Shown here: positions 1 through 7,037 of the stretch, piece by piece
Position numbering within the stretch: the first letter of the stretch is position 1
Layout: every line of letters starts with the position of its first letter
Origin: Spirochaetaceae bacterium
Lineage (GTDB): Bacteria; Spirochaetota; Spirochaetia; Treponematales; Breznakiellaceae
NCBI GenBank assembly: GCA_031283025.1
Contig: JAITCP010000185.1
Location: 1-14,753, forward strand
DNA: 14,753 nucleotides
Direction: 5' to 3'
Made by a program: the position numbers and the translations under genes
The notes under the pieces: generated by a model
What the model was told of the DNA's origin: nothing
The model's input: the letters and a program-made list of their open reading frames with translations, nothing else
The model's database searches: none

Positions 1-145
1 ACTGAAAAAACGGACGCTTTAGAGGAATGTTGCCACGTGGGCGGCGGGAAGGTTACCCCTGAAGGACGCTTTTTCTGCGGCCTGAAGGGGTGTTCTTCCC
101 GCCGCCCATATGCAGTAATACTCATAAAGCGTCCGTTTTTTCAGT
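1..145. repeat. Long nested inverted repeat (hairpin of about 145 nt)
   Basis: The 21 nt at 1-21 (ACTGAAAAAACGGACGCTTT plus A) are the exact reverse complement of 125-145. Inside, 38-50 (TGGGCGGCGGGAA) pairs perfectly with 96-108, and ACCCCT at 55-60 pairs with AGGGGT at 86-91. Short imperfect pairing fills the gaps, so almost the whole stretch can fold as one hairpin. The octamer CCTGAAGG also occurs twice as a direct repeat, at 58-65 and 81-88. It lies downstream of the minus-strand barrel gene. It could act as a bidirectional terminator, since a T-run sits at the end of each arm, or it could be a MITE-like element. The left end coincides with the window edge, so it may extend further. Confidence 0.85.
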
Positions 146-253
146 GGTATTTACCGTAGGTGCGCTTCCCCCAATAATCAGAAACACACGGCTATTGTTC
201 CGGCAGGGTAAAAGGCCGGAGCGTTTATCGGTAGGCGGGTATATTTGCGGGGG

Positions 254-949
254 CTAAAAACTTATTCTGAATCCTGCGCCAAAGCGGAAACCTTCTATTA
301 CAGGAAGGGTTTCGCCGGTCCAGAGCCGCCATGCGGGGAACCAAGCCCTCAAGTCAAAGCCAAGCTGAATGTCATCCATAACGGGGAAATCCATCCCGCC
401 TCCGATAAAGGGAAAGAAAAAACGCCCGCCGCCCCAAAAATAAGAGGAAATTTCCTTCCGTGCTTCTCCTACGGTATGCATGGTATTGGGGTTTCCGTTG
501 TTGGTATGCTGTTCATTGTCTTCTATGCCGTAGGCCCGAAAAATAATGCGAAGATCAAAGGCCGGGCCGCCGTATGCCCTGATGGTAAACTTATCCCCCA
601 TGGGCCTCCACCGGAACACCGGCTGAAGCCCCAGCAGGATACCGGTTACAAAAGCGGAACGGAACTCGTCATTTGCCGGCACCGGCCTTCCCAGACGGTA
701 ATCGTAATCGTAGGTGGTACCGTAAACATCCAATGAAGCTTCCAGCGCCAGAAGATCGTTTATAGAATAGGAAATACCCCCCCCTATGGAGGGGAGTATG
801 GGCATTGGAGCTGAGGCATTGCCGTTATCTTCCGGAAATATAAAAATCGAACCCCGCGCATAGCTCCGGATTCTGCTCTGCGCTACCAGAGATGCCGGGA
901 ATGCCGTGCATAACGCAATTATGCAAATTAATACACGGCGCGGAATCAT
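254..949 (-). CDS. Predicted outer-membrane beta-barrel protein
   Basis: A 231-residue protein, not assignable to a named family by eye. Residues 1-23 form a signal peptide: Arg-Arg near the start, a hydrophobic core, and probable cleavage after LVA, before Gln24. The mature part is rich in alternating aromatic and small residues with many Gly-rich turns, for example IGGGISYS, GGPAFDL and FGAGFRISF. It ends in Phe, the usual last residue of barrels recognised by the BAM complex. A size near 230 residues fits an 8- to 10-strand barrel. Its start codon overlaps the stop of the upstream DHH gene as ATGA, so it is probably translationally coupled and last in a four-gene minus-strand operon. The role (porin, adhesin or structural) cannot be told from sequence. 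Confidence 0.75.
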   Translation of the reverse strand: MIPRRVLICIIALCTAFPASLVAQSRIRSYARGSIFIFPEDNGNASAPMPILPSIGGGISYSINDLLALEASLDVYGTTYDYDYRLGRPVPANDEFRSAFVTGILLGLQPVFRWRPMGDKFTIRAYGGPAFDLRIIFRAYGIEDNEQHTNNGNPNTMHTVGEARKEISSYFWGGGRFFFPFIGGGMDFPVMDDIQLGFDLRAWFPAWRLWTGETLPVIEGFRFGAGFRISF

Positions 950-2106
950 GTACTGCTTCCCGCCAATGTTTCTATGCGGGTAACCATATCTTCCACATAG
1001 GAATTTATTTCTGTTACCGATTCTTTTAATATGCGGAACCCGACAGCTCCAGGATGCCCCCCGCCGTTTTCTATATTTAGTTCCGCCAGTATTGAACGGA
1101 GATCCACATGAAGGAATTTAGAGCTGCGCCGCAGGCGGAATTGGACAAAGTCTGAAAGGGAAGGAGCATCATAATAGGCAACAAGGCCAAGTTTGCCGCT
1201 GGTTTCCGCCAGCGTATCTACCACCGCCTTGGAAACATTAACAATCAGCTCCGTTCCATATTCTTCAAACAGTTCCGCGGATTTGGAAGGATCGATCGAA
1301 ATATAATGAATAGTTTTTTCGGTATTTCTCATTTCCATAAATGCGTCAAAACAGCGTTTTTCCCGAACGGAAAAATTCTGAATAACGTCAAAAACAGCTT
1401 CCATGGAAGAAAGGCTTTTGCCTCTGGGGGCCTTCCCCCCCATTAGTTTGTCAAAAAGTTCGGTAAAAATCCGGTAATAGAGTTTTTCCCGCCGTGTTGT
1501 AAGATATTTTCCTATTTGAGAATCCCCCACAATCCCGGTAATGATTGACAAAATAAGGTTACGGGAAAACTCTATTTCCCCGTATTTGTCCTTGCGGCCT
1601 GCCAATTTAAGCAGCAGTTGGCCGATTAGTTCGCAGGTACTGCAGGCCGCGCTTACCAGGCAGTAGCCCTCATCCCCGGAATAACACGCATCCCTGCCCA
1701 GGTGATGGTCAATTTCCACCTTGCGAACCGCATCGTCTTTTAAGAGGGCGTCGATTTGGCTGTTTACCGTAAGCATCTCCGGCTTGGCGGTATCTACAAT
1801 CATTATTGTAGTAAAAGCGGCGGTATTCGGCAGCTTTCCATAAGCCACAGAGATTCCGCGGTATTTGCATATAGCCAGAAGGTACGTAAAATGAGCAGCC
1901 ATCGGTCCGGCAAGGTAAACGGTAACTTCCTTTTGAAAATTACTAAGGAGGAGGGCGACGGACACCATGGATGCAATACAGTCCGTTTCCGGGTCTTTGT
2001 GGCCCAGGATCAGGAAAGATTCCCCTTCCAGGATCACTTCTCCTATACGGTTAATAATGCGGTTTTTTTCTGCGATTGTTTTAATTTCAACTTTTGTTTT
2101 ATCCAT
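946..2106 (-). CDS. DHH/DHHA1-family phosphoesterase (NrnA-like)
   Basis: A cytoplasmic 386-residue protein of the DHH phosphoesterase superfamily, whose members use two Mn ions to cleave phosphodiester or phosphoanhydride bonds. Motif I is GHKDPETD (residues 35-42), motif II VDTAKP with Asp105, motif III IDHHLG (132-137, the DHH signature) and motif IV GIVGDSQ with Asp195. The DHHA1 substrate-binding domain carries GGGHPGAVGF at 348-357. This order matches NrnA (oligoribonuclease and pAp phosphatase), so degradation of nanoRNA or pAp is the best guess. Motif I also resembles the GHKNPDTD of family II pyrophosphatases, so the substrate is open. It is somewhat longer than typical NrnA (about 320 residues). 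AGGAAA lies 6-11 bases before the ATG. The stop overlaps the next gene by ATGA. Confidence 0.88.
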   Translation of the reverse strand: MDKTKVEIKTIAEKNRIINRIGEVILEGESFLILGHKDPETDCIASMVSVALLLSNFQKEVTVYLAGPMAAHFTYLLAICKYRGISVAYGKLPNTAAFTTIMIVDTAKPEMLTVNSQIDALLKDDAVRKVEIDHHLGRDACYSGDEGYCLVSAACSTCELIGQLLLKLAGRKDKYGEIEFSRNLILSIITGIVGDSQIGKYLTTRREKLYYRIFTELFDKLMGGKAPRGKSLSSMEAVFDVIQNFSVREKRCFDAFMEMRNTEKTIHYISIDPSKSAELFEEYGTELIVNVSKAVVDTLAETSGKLGLVAYYDAPSLSDFVQFRLRRSSKFLHVDLRSILAELNIENGGGHPGAVGFRILKESVTEINSYVEDMVTRIETLAGSST

Positions 2107-2158
2107 TCTTGTTTCCTATTGTTTGTTTATGTTTATAATACTATACTTATTGATACTT

Positions 2159-3319
2159 TTACCAGTCTGTTTTTAACAATAAAAATCCTGCCGCCCCCAC
2201 ATTCCAGTCCGCCTGTTCTTCCCAGGATACAACCAGCAAATTCTTCCCCGCAAGGGCAGCGCCCGAGTAGACAATGCTTTCCACAGCCGGCTGGGGCAGG
2301 CGGAAGCGTCCATCCCGCCGGGCGGTTCCGTCGGAACAGCAATAAATTCCCCAGCCGCTGGGAAGGAGGAGCACCGCCGCCCCTTCCATTCCCGGAAGCG
2401 GAGGCCGGTAGTATCCAAAGAATTCCAGTTCTCCGGCGGAAGTTCCCGTCCGGAAATACCGTTTTCCGGAGAATTCCGGTGAAACTACCAATGCTACGCA
2501 GGAACAGTCCAAAAGCCGCTCCGTTTCCGACATGATCCAGGCAAGCAGGGGCGGGGGAATGAAAGAAGCTTCTGTCTGTGCCAGAAAGAAGTCCTCTGCG
2601 CTAATCTCCTGGCCCGGATAGGATACATTCTCTATGGTGAGAAAAGCGCTTCTTTGCTGAGGAATGATCAGCCGGCAGTACCATGCGTTGTCTACCCCCT
2701 GGAAAAAGGCCGTTGTTTCCCAACCCTGAGAAGGGGGAAAGGACTGGAGGGCGGGGAGGAATACCGGCTCCATCCCCCCCGTGCCAACGGCAGCCCACAA
2801 GGCCGGTTCCGGCGCGGGACTTCCGTTCTCAAGAAAGAACCGGTCGCGGCCCAGCAGGGCTGCCGGTCGTTCTCCGTACCGGAAAAATGAAAGGGCCGGA
2901 TAGTTTTTCCAAGTTTCTCCCCCATTATAATAGTACAGAGCGGTTTCTTTGCCCCGTGCTTCCACTTTCAGAATGCCCCACCGGTTTATCCCTGCATACA
3001 GAACGCCATAAGCATTGGGCAAAAAGGCCGCAATATGCCGGGCTTGAGTCCAGGGAACAAACGGGTTGGGTGAAGCCTCCACCGGGGAAGAAATAGCGGC
3101 AGGGCCTTCCGAGCCCAGTTCAAACCAAAGGGGAGCAGAAAAAACAGGGGCCCGAATCACTAATGCCGGCTCAAAGGGAGTATCAGTAAGCCGGGGGCCT
3201 GTCCCGCTCTGCAAGTTTGGGACACAGGCGGCCAGGGTCAGGAGAAACAGTAAAAAAACCGCTAATAATGACCGGTTTTTAGAGGTTCCGGGATATTTGG
3301 CAATAGATAAGTTGTTCAT
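2159..3319 (-). CDS. Hypothetical lipoprotein
   Basis: A 386-residue protein of unrecognised family. The N-terminus has basic residues (Lys14, Arg16), a hydrophobic stretch (17-30) and the lipobox Leu29-Ala-Ala-Cys32, so it is a predicted lipoprotein lipidated at Cys32. The mature part is rich in Gly, Pro and aromatic residues with repeated short beta-strand-like segments (YGVLYAGINRWGILKV, ALYYYNGGETW, GWGIYCC), which suggests an all-beta, perhaps propeller-like, fold; that is inference only. Start choice is firm: AAGGGGA sits 8-9 bases before the ATG. It begins 22 nt after the phosphatase gene and ends 52 nt before the DHH gene, so it fits a common minus-strand transcript. Part of the signal-peptide coding sequence (3257-3289) resembles a palindromic repeat also found at 6858-6889. 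Confidence 0.82.
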   Translation of the reverse strand: MNNLSIAKYPGTSKNRSLLAVFLLFLLTLAACVPNLQSGTGPRLTDTPFEPALVIRAPVFSAPLWFELGSEGPAAISSPVEASPNPFVPWTQARHIAAFLPNAYGVLYAGINRWGILKVEARGKETALYYYNGGETWKNYPALSFFRYGERPAALLGRDRFFLENGSPAPEPALWAAVGTGGMEPVFLPALQSFPPSQGWETTAFFQGVDNAWYCRLIIPQQRSAFLTIENVSYPGQEISAEDFFLAQTEASFIPPPLLAWIMSETERLLDCSCVALVVSPEFSGKRYFRTGTSAGELEFFGYYRPPLPGMEGAAVLLLPSGWGIYCCSDGTARRDGRFRLPQPAVESIVYSGAALAGKNLLVVSWEEQADWNVGAAGFLLLKTDW

Positions 3320-3341
3320 TAGAATTTCCCCTTATCATGCC

Positions 3342-4217
3342 TTACAGTATATTCTCTATGTATTGGTTCTGCAATATATTGATATCCGCCATCAGTTCCT
3401 TTGCCAGATAGTTGTCTATGCCGCCATAGTTTTCCAAAACGGAAAAAGCCGTTAAAAGGTACTCCTCTTTTACCGTCATATAGGGAAGCATACAGGAACG
3501 AGTGTCAATGTACTGTTTCCAATAAGGGCGAAGGTATTCCGTAGAGGCCAGGAAATCTTCCATTATTGTTTCCCTGCTTGCCCCCAAAGCGTGCAGGATC
3601 AGCGCCGATGCCATACCGGTTCTGTCTTTTCCGGCGGCACAATGGAAAAGGAGCGGGGTATTGTTCGGCTGCGAAAGCAGGGAAAAAAGCTCTCTGTACC
3701 GGGGTATGCCTTCCACGGGCAAAATGGAATAAAGCTGCAGCATTTCCGCTTCCGCCCCCTCCGTACTGGGGTTGTAAAGCCATTTCCCGGTATCCAGAAT
3801 ACTCCCCATAAGGTTTCCCGCCTCAATGGGAAGTTCAACTTTTTTTACAAGGGAAGAAAGGTTAAAAACCACAGACCTTTCTTCTGCGGAACGGAAATCT
3901 ACCACTGTTTTAATGTTCCGGCCTTCCAACAGCGCTTTATCGGCGGCGCTCATGTACTCCGGCCCTCCGGAACGGTAGATAAGCCCCCACTTTACCTGCT
4001 TTTGCTTTCCGTTGATGCTTACCGGGTACCCCCCCAGTTCCCGGGTATTAAGAAGCCCCTGGAAAGGAAGATACCGCTGTTTTTGTGAATTATGAGAGTC
4101 TTGGAGCGGGATATATTTTTGTTCCTGTGAATTATGAGAGTCTTGGAGCGGGATATATTTTTGTTCCTGTGGATTATGAGAGTCTTGGAGCGGAGTGTAC
4201 TGTTGTTTTGCTGTCAT
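3342..4217 (-). CDS. Tyrosine-phosphatase-family protein (PF13350-like)
   Basis: A 291-residue protein, if it starts at ATG 4217. The active-site loop is HCAAGKDRTG at residues 192-201: Cys193 would be the nucleophile and Arg199 the phosphate-binding residue. This is the HCxxGKDRTG form of the Tyr_phosphatase3 family. The family's N-terminal signature NFRDLGGY appears as NTRELGGY (57-64), followed by YRSG (81-84) and VVDFRS (105-110). Substrate unknown; such enzymes dephosphorylate phosphotyrosine proteins or phosphoinositides. The frame stays open to an ATG at 4331, but that would overlap the divergent gene at 4297, so the inner ATG is preferred; its Shine-Dalgarno (ACAGG) is weak. Residues 7-48 are three tandem 14-residue units resembling the start of the catalytic domain. 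First gene of the probable four-gene operon. Confidence 0.87.
   Translation of the reverse strand: MTAKQQYTPLQDSHNPQEQKYIPLQDSHNSQEQKYIPLQDSHNSQKQRYLPFQGLLNTRELGGYPVSINGKQKQVKWGLIYRSGGPEYMSAADKALLEGRNIKTVVDFRSAEERSVVFNLSSLVKKVELPIEAGNLMGSILDTGKWLYNPSTEGAEAEMLQLYSILPVEGIPRYRELFSLLSQPNNTPLLFHCAAGKDRTGMASALILHALGASRETIMEDFLASTEYLRPYWKQYIDTRSCMLPYMTVKEEYLLTAFSVLENYGGIDNYLAKELMADINILQNQYIENIL
4086..4211. repeat. 42-bp tandem repeat, three units, inside phosphatase gene
   Basis: Units start at 4086, 4128 and 4170. The first two are identical and the third diverges in its last third. A further half-unit resemblance precedes 4086. Because 42 is a multiple of three, each unit encodes 14 residues of the type YIPLQDSHNSQEQK. 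The following unique segment YLPFQGLLNTREL aligns with the unit, so the repeat seems to have grown from the start of the phosphatase domain. Copy number may vary between strains. Confidence 0.92.
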
Positions 4218-4296
4218 AGCAGATTTGCCTGTCTTGAGATGAGTATAGACAGAAAACCGTCTTGAGTAAACCGGAGGGCCGTGTTTTAATGTACTT

Positions 4297-4911
4297 ATGA
4301 ATGAAGAAGGCATCAGGAAACGTATACACACTCTTCTGGATGAAATTCAAAACGAAGCGGATCCGGTATTGTTAAATCGCTGCCGTTCCATATTCAGGCA
4401 GGAAGTCTCTTTTTTCCGCCGCTCCTATATGGCCGCATATCTGTTACTTTTGGCCCAGGAAGGGAAAGCCGCCGTTGTTTCATCCGGTAATCGTACTGTC
4501 GGCGACAGTATTAGCGGGTGCCGGGGGAAAAAAACCCAGGAAAGCCGGGTCAAATCCGGGGACAAAAGCAACGGTAAGGAACAGGCGGAATTGCCCCGTT
4601 TTTTAAGCGAAGAAGAATCGGTACGGCTTTTTATAAGCATAGGCCGGAACCGCAAAGTTTTTACCCGTGATATTCTGGCTTTGGTAAGCTCCATGGCCAA
4701 TGTTACACGGGACGATATTGGCACAGTCCGTGTCCTTGACAACTTTTCCTTTATTCAGGTTCGCAATTCTGTTGCGGATGCGGTGATTCAAGCCTTGAAC
4801 GGCTATACCTTCCGGGGCAGAAACTTAACGGTAAACCATGCCCGCAGCCGGCGGGAAGGGGAAGAAGACGCTCCTGATGCCCAGCCGGACAATGACCATG
4901 GCGAACAGTAA
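4297..4911 (+). CDS. Stand-alone DbpA-type RNA-binding domain protein
   Basis: A 204-residue protein. Residues 108-184 match the DbpA RNA-binding (RRM-like) domain that normally ends DEAD-box helicases: the segment runs VRLFISIGR, then DDIGTVRVLDNFSFIQV, then ALNGYTFRGRNLTVNHA. No helicase motifs are present; the domain is preceded by a helical N-terminal part (1-58) and a polar, basic linker (62-104). It may bind structured RNA such as rRNA, but that rests only on the domain. It is divergent from the phosphatase gene. GGAGGG at 4273-4278 is the only good Shine-Dalgarno, and it lies 18 bases before the ATG, rather far; the ATG at 4290 is out of frame and stops at once. Its 3' end overlaps the next gene. 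Confidence 0.83.
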   Translation: MNEEGIRKRIHTLLDEIQNEADPVLLNRCRSIFRQEVSFFRRSYMAAYLLLLAQEGKAAVVSSGNRTVGDSISGCRGKKTQESRVKSGDKSNGKEQAELPRFLSEEESVRLFISIGRNRKVFTRDILALVSSMANVTRDDIGTVRVLDNFSFIQVRNSVADAVIQALNGYTFRGRNLTVNHARSRREGEEDAPDAQPDNDHGEQ

Positions 4912-5539
4912 CAGCGTCTACCGGATAAGTGTTGGCGATTTAGGAACCAATTGCTGGATTGTGCCTCAGAACGGCGGGGAATGTCTGGTTCTTGATCCCG
5001 GAGCAGAGGGGGAAAAAATCCTGGCCCGGCTGGCGGAATTGCAGCTCCGTCCGCGGTATATCATTATAACCCACGCCCACCTTGACCACATTGCCGCCCT
5101 GCCGGAATTGGCCGCCGCTTGGCCCGGTGCGGACATTGCCGTACATCCGGCAGAAGCGGCCAAACTGGGCCCCCGTTCGCTGGAAGCGCACTGCGAGGAT
5201 TTTCGGGATGTTGGAGCTGTTGCCTATGTGGAGGCCATGTGGAAACCCCTTCCGGAAGCGTCACTCCTCTTAAATGAAGGAGACAGCCTGGGGCCTTTCT
5301 GTGTTTTACACGTTCCGGGACACAGTTCCGGTTCTATCGCCCTTCACTGGGAGGAACAAAAAATCCTCTTTAGCGGAGACACCCTTTTTAATGCGGGAGT
5401 AGGCCGTACCGATCTGTACGGCGGCGATTTAGAACTGCTCGATAAAAGCCTGTCCCGGCTCTTTACCCTGCCTGAAGATACGGAAGTGTATCCGGGGCAC
5501 GGCCCTAAAACCACCATAGGCCGGGAAAAACACAGATAA
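4877..5539 (+). CDS. Metallo-beta-lactamase-fold hydrolase (glyoxalase II-like)
   Basis: About 220 residues of the MBL-fold family, in the compact group that includes YcbL and glyoxalase II-like proteins. Metal ligands are visible: THAHLDH (residues 65-71), His149 in PGHSSGS, Asp168 in FSGDTLF and His208 in YPGHGP. These should bind two metal ions, usually Zn or Fe. It is likely a cytoplasmic thioester hydrolase, but the substrate is unproven. The long C-terminal domain of classical glyoxalase II is missing. Start is uncertain: ATG at 4877 has GAAGAAG about 10 bases upstream, while ATGs at 4892 and 4898 have no Shine-Dalgarno but lie closer to the conserved VYRISVGDLGTNCW start of the fold. 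All options overlap the preceding RNA-binding gene, so the two are probably co-transcribed and coupled. Confidence 0.88.
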   Translation: MPSRTMTMANSNSVYRISVGDLGTNCWIVPQNGGECLVLDPGAEGEKILARLAELQLRPRYIIITHAHLDHIAALPELAAAWPGADIAVHPAEAAKLGPRSLEAHCEDFRDVGAVAYVEAMWKPLPEASLLLNEGDSLGPFCVLHVPGHSSGSIALHWEEQKILFSGDTLFNAGVGRTDLYGGDLELLDKSLSRLFTLPEDTEVYPGHGPKTTIGREKHR

Positions 5540-5562
5540 CAGTCGGATTTTAACTACTGGGC

Positions 5563-5600
5563 TTCGTGATCTTTGTTCCTTTGTGATCTCCTCCGTGTGA
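5563..5600. repeat. Short degenerate GTGATCT repeats between convergent genes
   Basis: TTCGTGATCT at 5563-5572 is followed 17 nt later by TTTGTGATCT at 5580-5589, then by CCGTGTGAACT. It lies in the 67-nt gap between the convergent hydrolase and dus genes. No GC-rich hairpin with a T-run is seen, so it is not an obvious terminator. Possibly a copy of a degenerate dispersed repeat. Confidence 0.4.
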
Positions 5601-5606
5601 ACTTCT

Positions 5607-6716
5607 TCAGGGTGAATCCGCATTAGAAAGGGAAAAATACTCCCGCCAGACCTGTTCGATACCGGCAAGGCTTTCCTGGCGGTTGATCTTGTTCCGCATA
5701 TACTCCGCCCAGTGAAGGTTATCGCAGTAATAACGGAAAAAACGCCGGGCCCGGCTTAGGTAAAACTCCGGAGGCTGGTATTTTTCCAAAAGTTCCAGAA
5801 AATGCAGTCCGGTTTCTTCTATTTCATCTTTATCAGCCGATATAGCGGAAATTTGCGCCGGATTGGACTCCAACACGGCGGCAAAGGCCCAGGGTTCCCG
5901 AACAAGGAGCCGCCCCGCCATAACCGGCCCCGACGCAGCTTTTTGGGCCAGTTCTCCCGTACTGTCAATATCTCCGTTTCCCGCCACGGGAATACCTAAT
6001 TCTTTTCGTAGGGCATACACATACTCCCAGCGGGATCGGCGCTTGAACTTTTCCTCCGCCATCCGGGGATGGAGGGTAATAAGGTCAAGCCCGGCGGCTT
6101 CCATGCCCCGGCAAAACTCGATCAGGTACGGCAATTGTTCCAAGCCTTCAAAATCGGGCGATTTTCCGCCAGCCGTTTCCCCAATGGCCATCTCCCCGCC
6201 AGGCATTTTCCTGCCATTGTACGAATTTTGCCCCTTTTTTTGTTGTTTTTTGGGGCCAAGCCGAATTTTTACGCTGAGTTGCTTTTTGGTAACCCTGCGA
6301 ATCTTTTCAATAAGCCGGGCGGCCTTCTCCGGGCCCTCCATCCACCGGACTCCCGCCCCGGTTCTGGTGATTGCCGGAGCGGAACAGCCCATATTTATAT
6401 CGATTCCCAAACAATCCCGCCTGTCCAGCAGGGCGGCGGCCTTAACCAGTTGATCCGTATCGGTGCCTAAAAGCTGGTATACCAGGCGATGGGGATCAGG
6501 ACCGCTGTCCAGATACCACTTTTCAAGGGGGCCGCCAGCCAAAAGCCCCGGGGCGCTGATCATTTCCGTAAAATAAACCGGGGTTTCCGGCAGGTTTTTC
6601 CCTTCCAAAAAGCCGTGAATCAGTTCCCTAAGTGCCCTATGGCTTAATTCCGCCATAGGCGCCATATAGAACCGGCCAAGCGCTGAATTATTTTGGCGCA
6701 AATTATCCCTGCACAT
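5607..6716 (-). CDS. dus: tRNA-dihydrouridine synthase
   Basis: A 369-residue flavoenzyme of the Dus family, which reduces specific uridines in tRNA to dihydrouridine with FMN and NADPH. The TIM-barrel start is FYMAPMAELSHRALR (16-30). The catalytic Cys is in DINMGCSAP (Cys111), followed by TRTGAGV (118-124) in place of the usual GxGxxL motif. Other motifs are SVKIRLG (148-154), LITLHPRMAEEKF (212-224, His216) and VAGNGDI (244-250). Residues 155-188 are a Lys/Gly-rich stretch with no counterpart in the usual Dus barrel. ATG at 6716 is needed to include the first strand; the upstream Shine-Dalgarno is poor (only ATGGG close by). The gene is divergent from the response regulator and convergent with the hydrolase. 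The subgroup (DusA, B or C) is not assigned. Confidence 0.88.
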   Translation of the reverse strand: MCRDNLRQNNSALGRFYMAPMAELSHRALRELIHGFLEGKNLPETPVYFTEMISAPGLLAGGPLEKWYLDSGPDPHRLVYQLLGTDTDQLVKAAALLDRRDCLGIDINMGCSAPAITRTGAGVRWMEGPEKAARLIEKIRRVTKKQLSVKIRLGPKKQQKKGQNSYNGRKMPGGEMAIGETAGGKSPDFEGLEQLPYLIEFCRGMEAAGLDLITLHPRMAEEKFKRRSRWEYVYALRKELGIPVAGNGDIDSTGELAQKAASGPVMAGRLLVREPWAFAAVLESNPAQISAISADKDEIEETGLHFLELLEKYQPPEFYLSRARRFFRYYCDNLHWAEYMRNKINRQESLAGIEQVWREYFSLSNADSP

Positions 6717-6823
6717 AGCCCATTGTGGCAGTTTTATACGGAATATGGGAAGATTGCGGGCAATTAGTAAAGGGAATCTTTATAAACTTCGGTTTTTAGA
6801 GATTTACCGCTTAAAAAACGTGC

Positions 6824-6849
6824 GTTTCGCAGCCCAAAGGGCGAGAAAC
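6824..6849. repeat. Small hairpin
   Basis: GTTTC (6824-6828) pairs with GAAAC (6845-6849), and GCCC (6832-6835) pairs with GGGC (6839-6842) around an AAA loop. A small internal bulge separates the two stems. It sits between divergent genes, so a terminator role is not expected. Confidence 0.55.
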
Positions 6850-6855
6850 TACAAA

Positions 6856-6889
6856 GGAACCGCTAAAAAAACCGGTTTTTAGCGGTTCC
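6856..6889. repeat. Palindromic repeat GGAACCGCTAAAAA
   Basis: GGAACCGCTAAAAA (6856-6869) is the exact reverse complement of 6876-6889, with a 6-nt spacer AACCGG. It lies about 100 bases upstream of the response-regulator promoter, between two divergent genes, so it is not placed as a terminator for either. The sequence AACCGCTAA...CCGGTTTTTAG.GGTTCC recurs in diverged form at 3257-3289, and CGGTTTTTAG recurs at 6790-6799, which suggests a dispersed repeat. Confidence 0.8.
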
Positions 6890-6987
6890 CTAAATTATGG
6901 ATAATTAGTATTGATAATTTTTAATAAAAATGTTAAAATTTTCAAAATAACAGTAAAGAAACCGGAATTTTTAATCAGGTACTTGAC

Positions 6988-7016
6988 TTGTTATTCTGAA
7001 TACTGTAGGCTATGAT
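6988..7016 (+). promoter_or_regulatory. Sigma-70-type promoter of the response regulator gene
   Basis: A -35 box TTGTTA (6988-6993) and a -10 box TATGAT (7011-7016) are separated by exactly 17 bases. The predicted start near 7023 would leave a leader of about 15 nt that contains the Shine-Dalgarno GAGGAG (7024-7029), 8 bases before the ATG at 7038. Confidence 0.6.
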
Positions 7017-7037
7017 TGTAAAAGAGGAGCGTACTGC

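Larger units (their letters stand above)
6717..6987. other. Intergenic region between dus and response regulator, with hairpins
   Basis: About 270 bases without a convincing gene. It contains three imperfect or perfect inverted repeats: 6790-6820, 6824-6849 and 6856-6889. An AT-rich stretch then leads to the response-regulator promoter. A 45-codon open frame (6745-6882) runs through the repeats but has no Shine-Dalgarno and is very basic, so it is not called. Confidence 0.6.

Noticed and set aside
1756..2535. 259-codon plus-strand frame
   Set aside because: It is antisense to the DHH and lipoprotein genes, crosses their junction, and has no recognisable motif.
4218..4331. Longer N-terminus for the phosphatase (ATG at 4331)
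   Set aside because: It would overlap the first 35 bases of the divergent DbpA-domain gene, and the extra residues show no family likeness.
6745..6882. 45-codon open frame in the dus/response-regulator gap
   Set aside because: No Shine-Dalgarno, strongly basic composition, and it runs through two inverted repeats that explain the sequence.
6856..6889. Rho-independent terminator
   Set aside because: It lies between two divergent genes, where neither needs a terminator, and a similar sequence occurs inside a coding region at 3257-3289.
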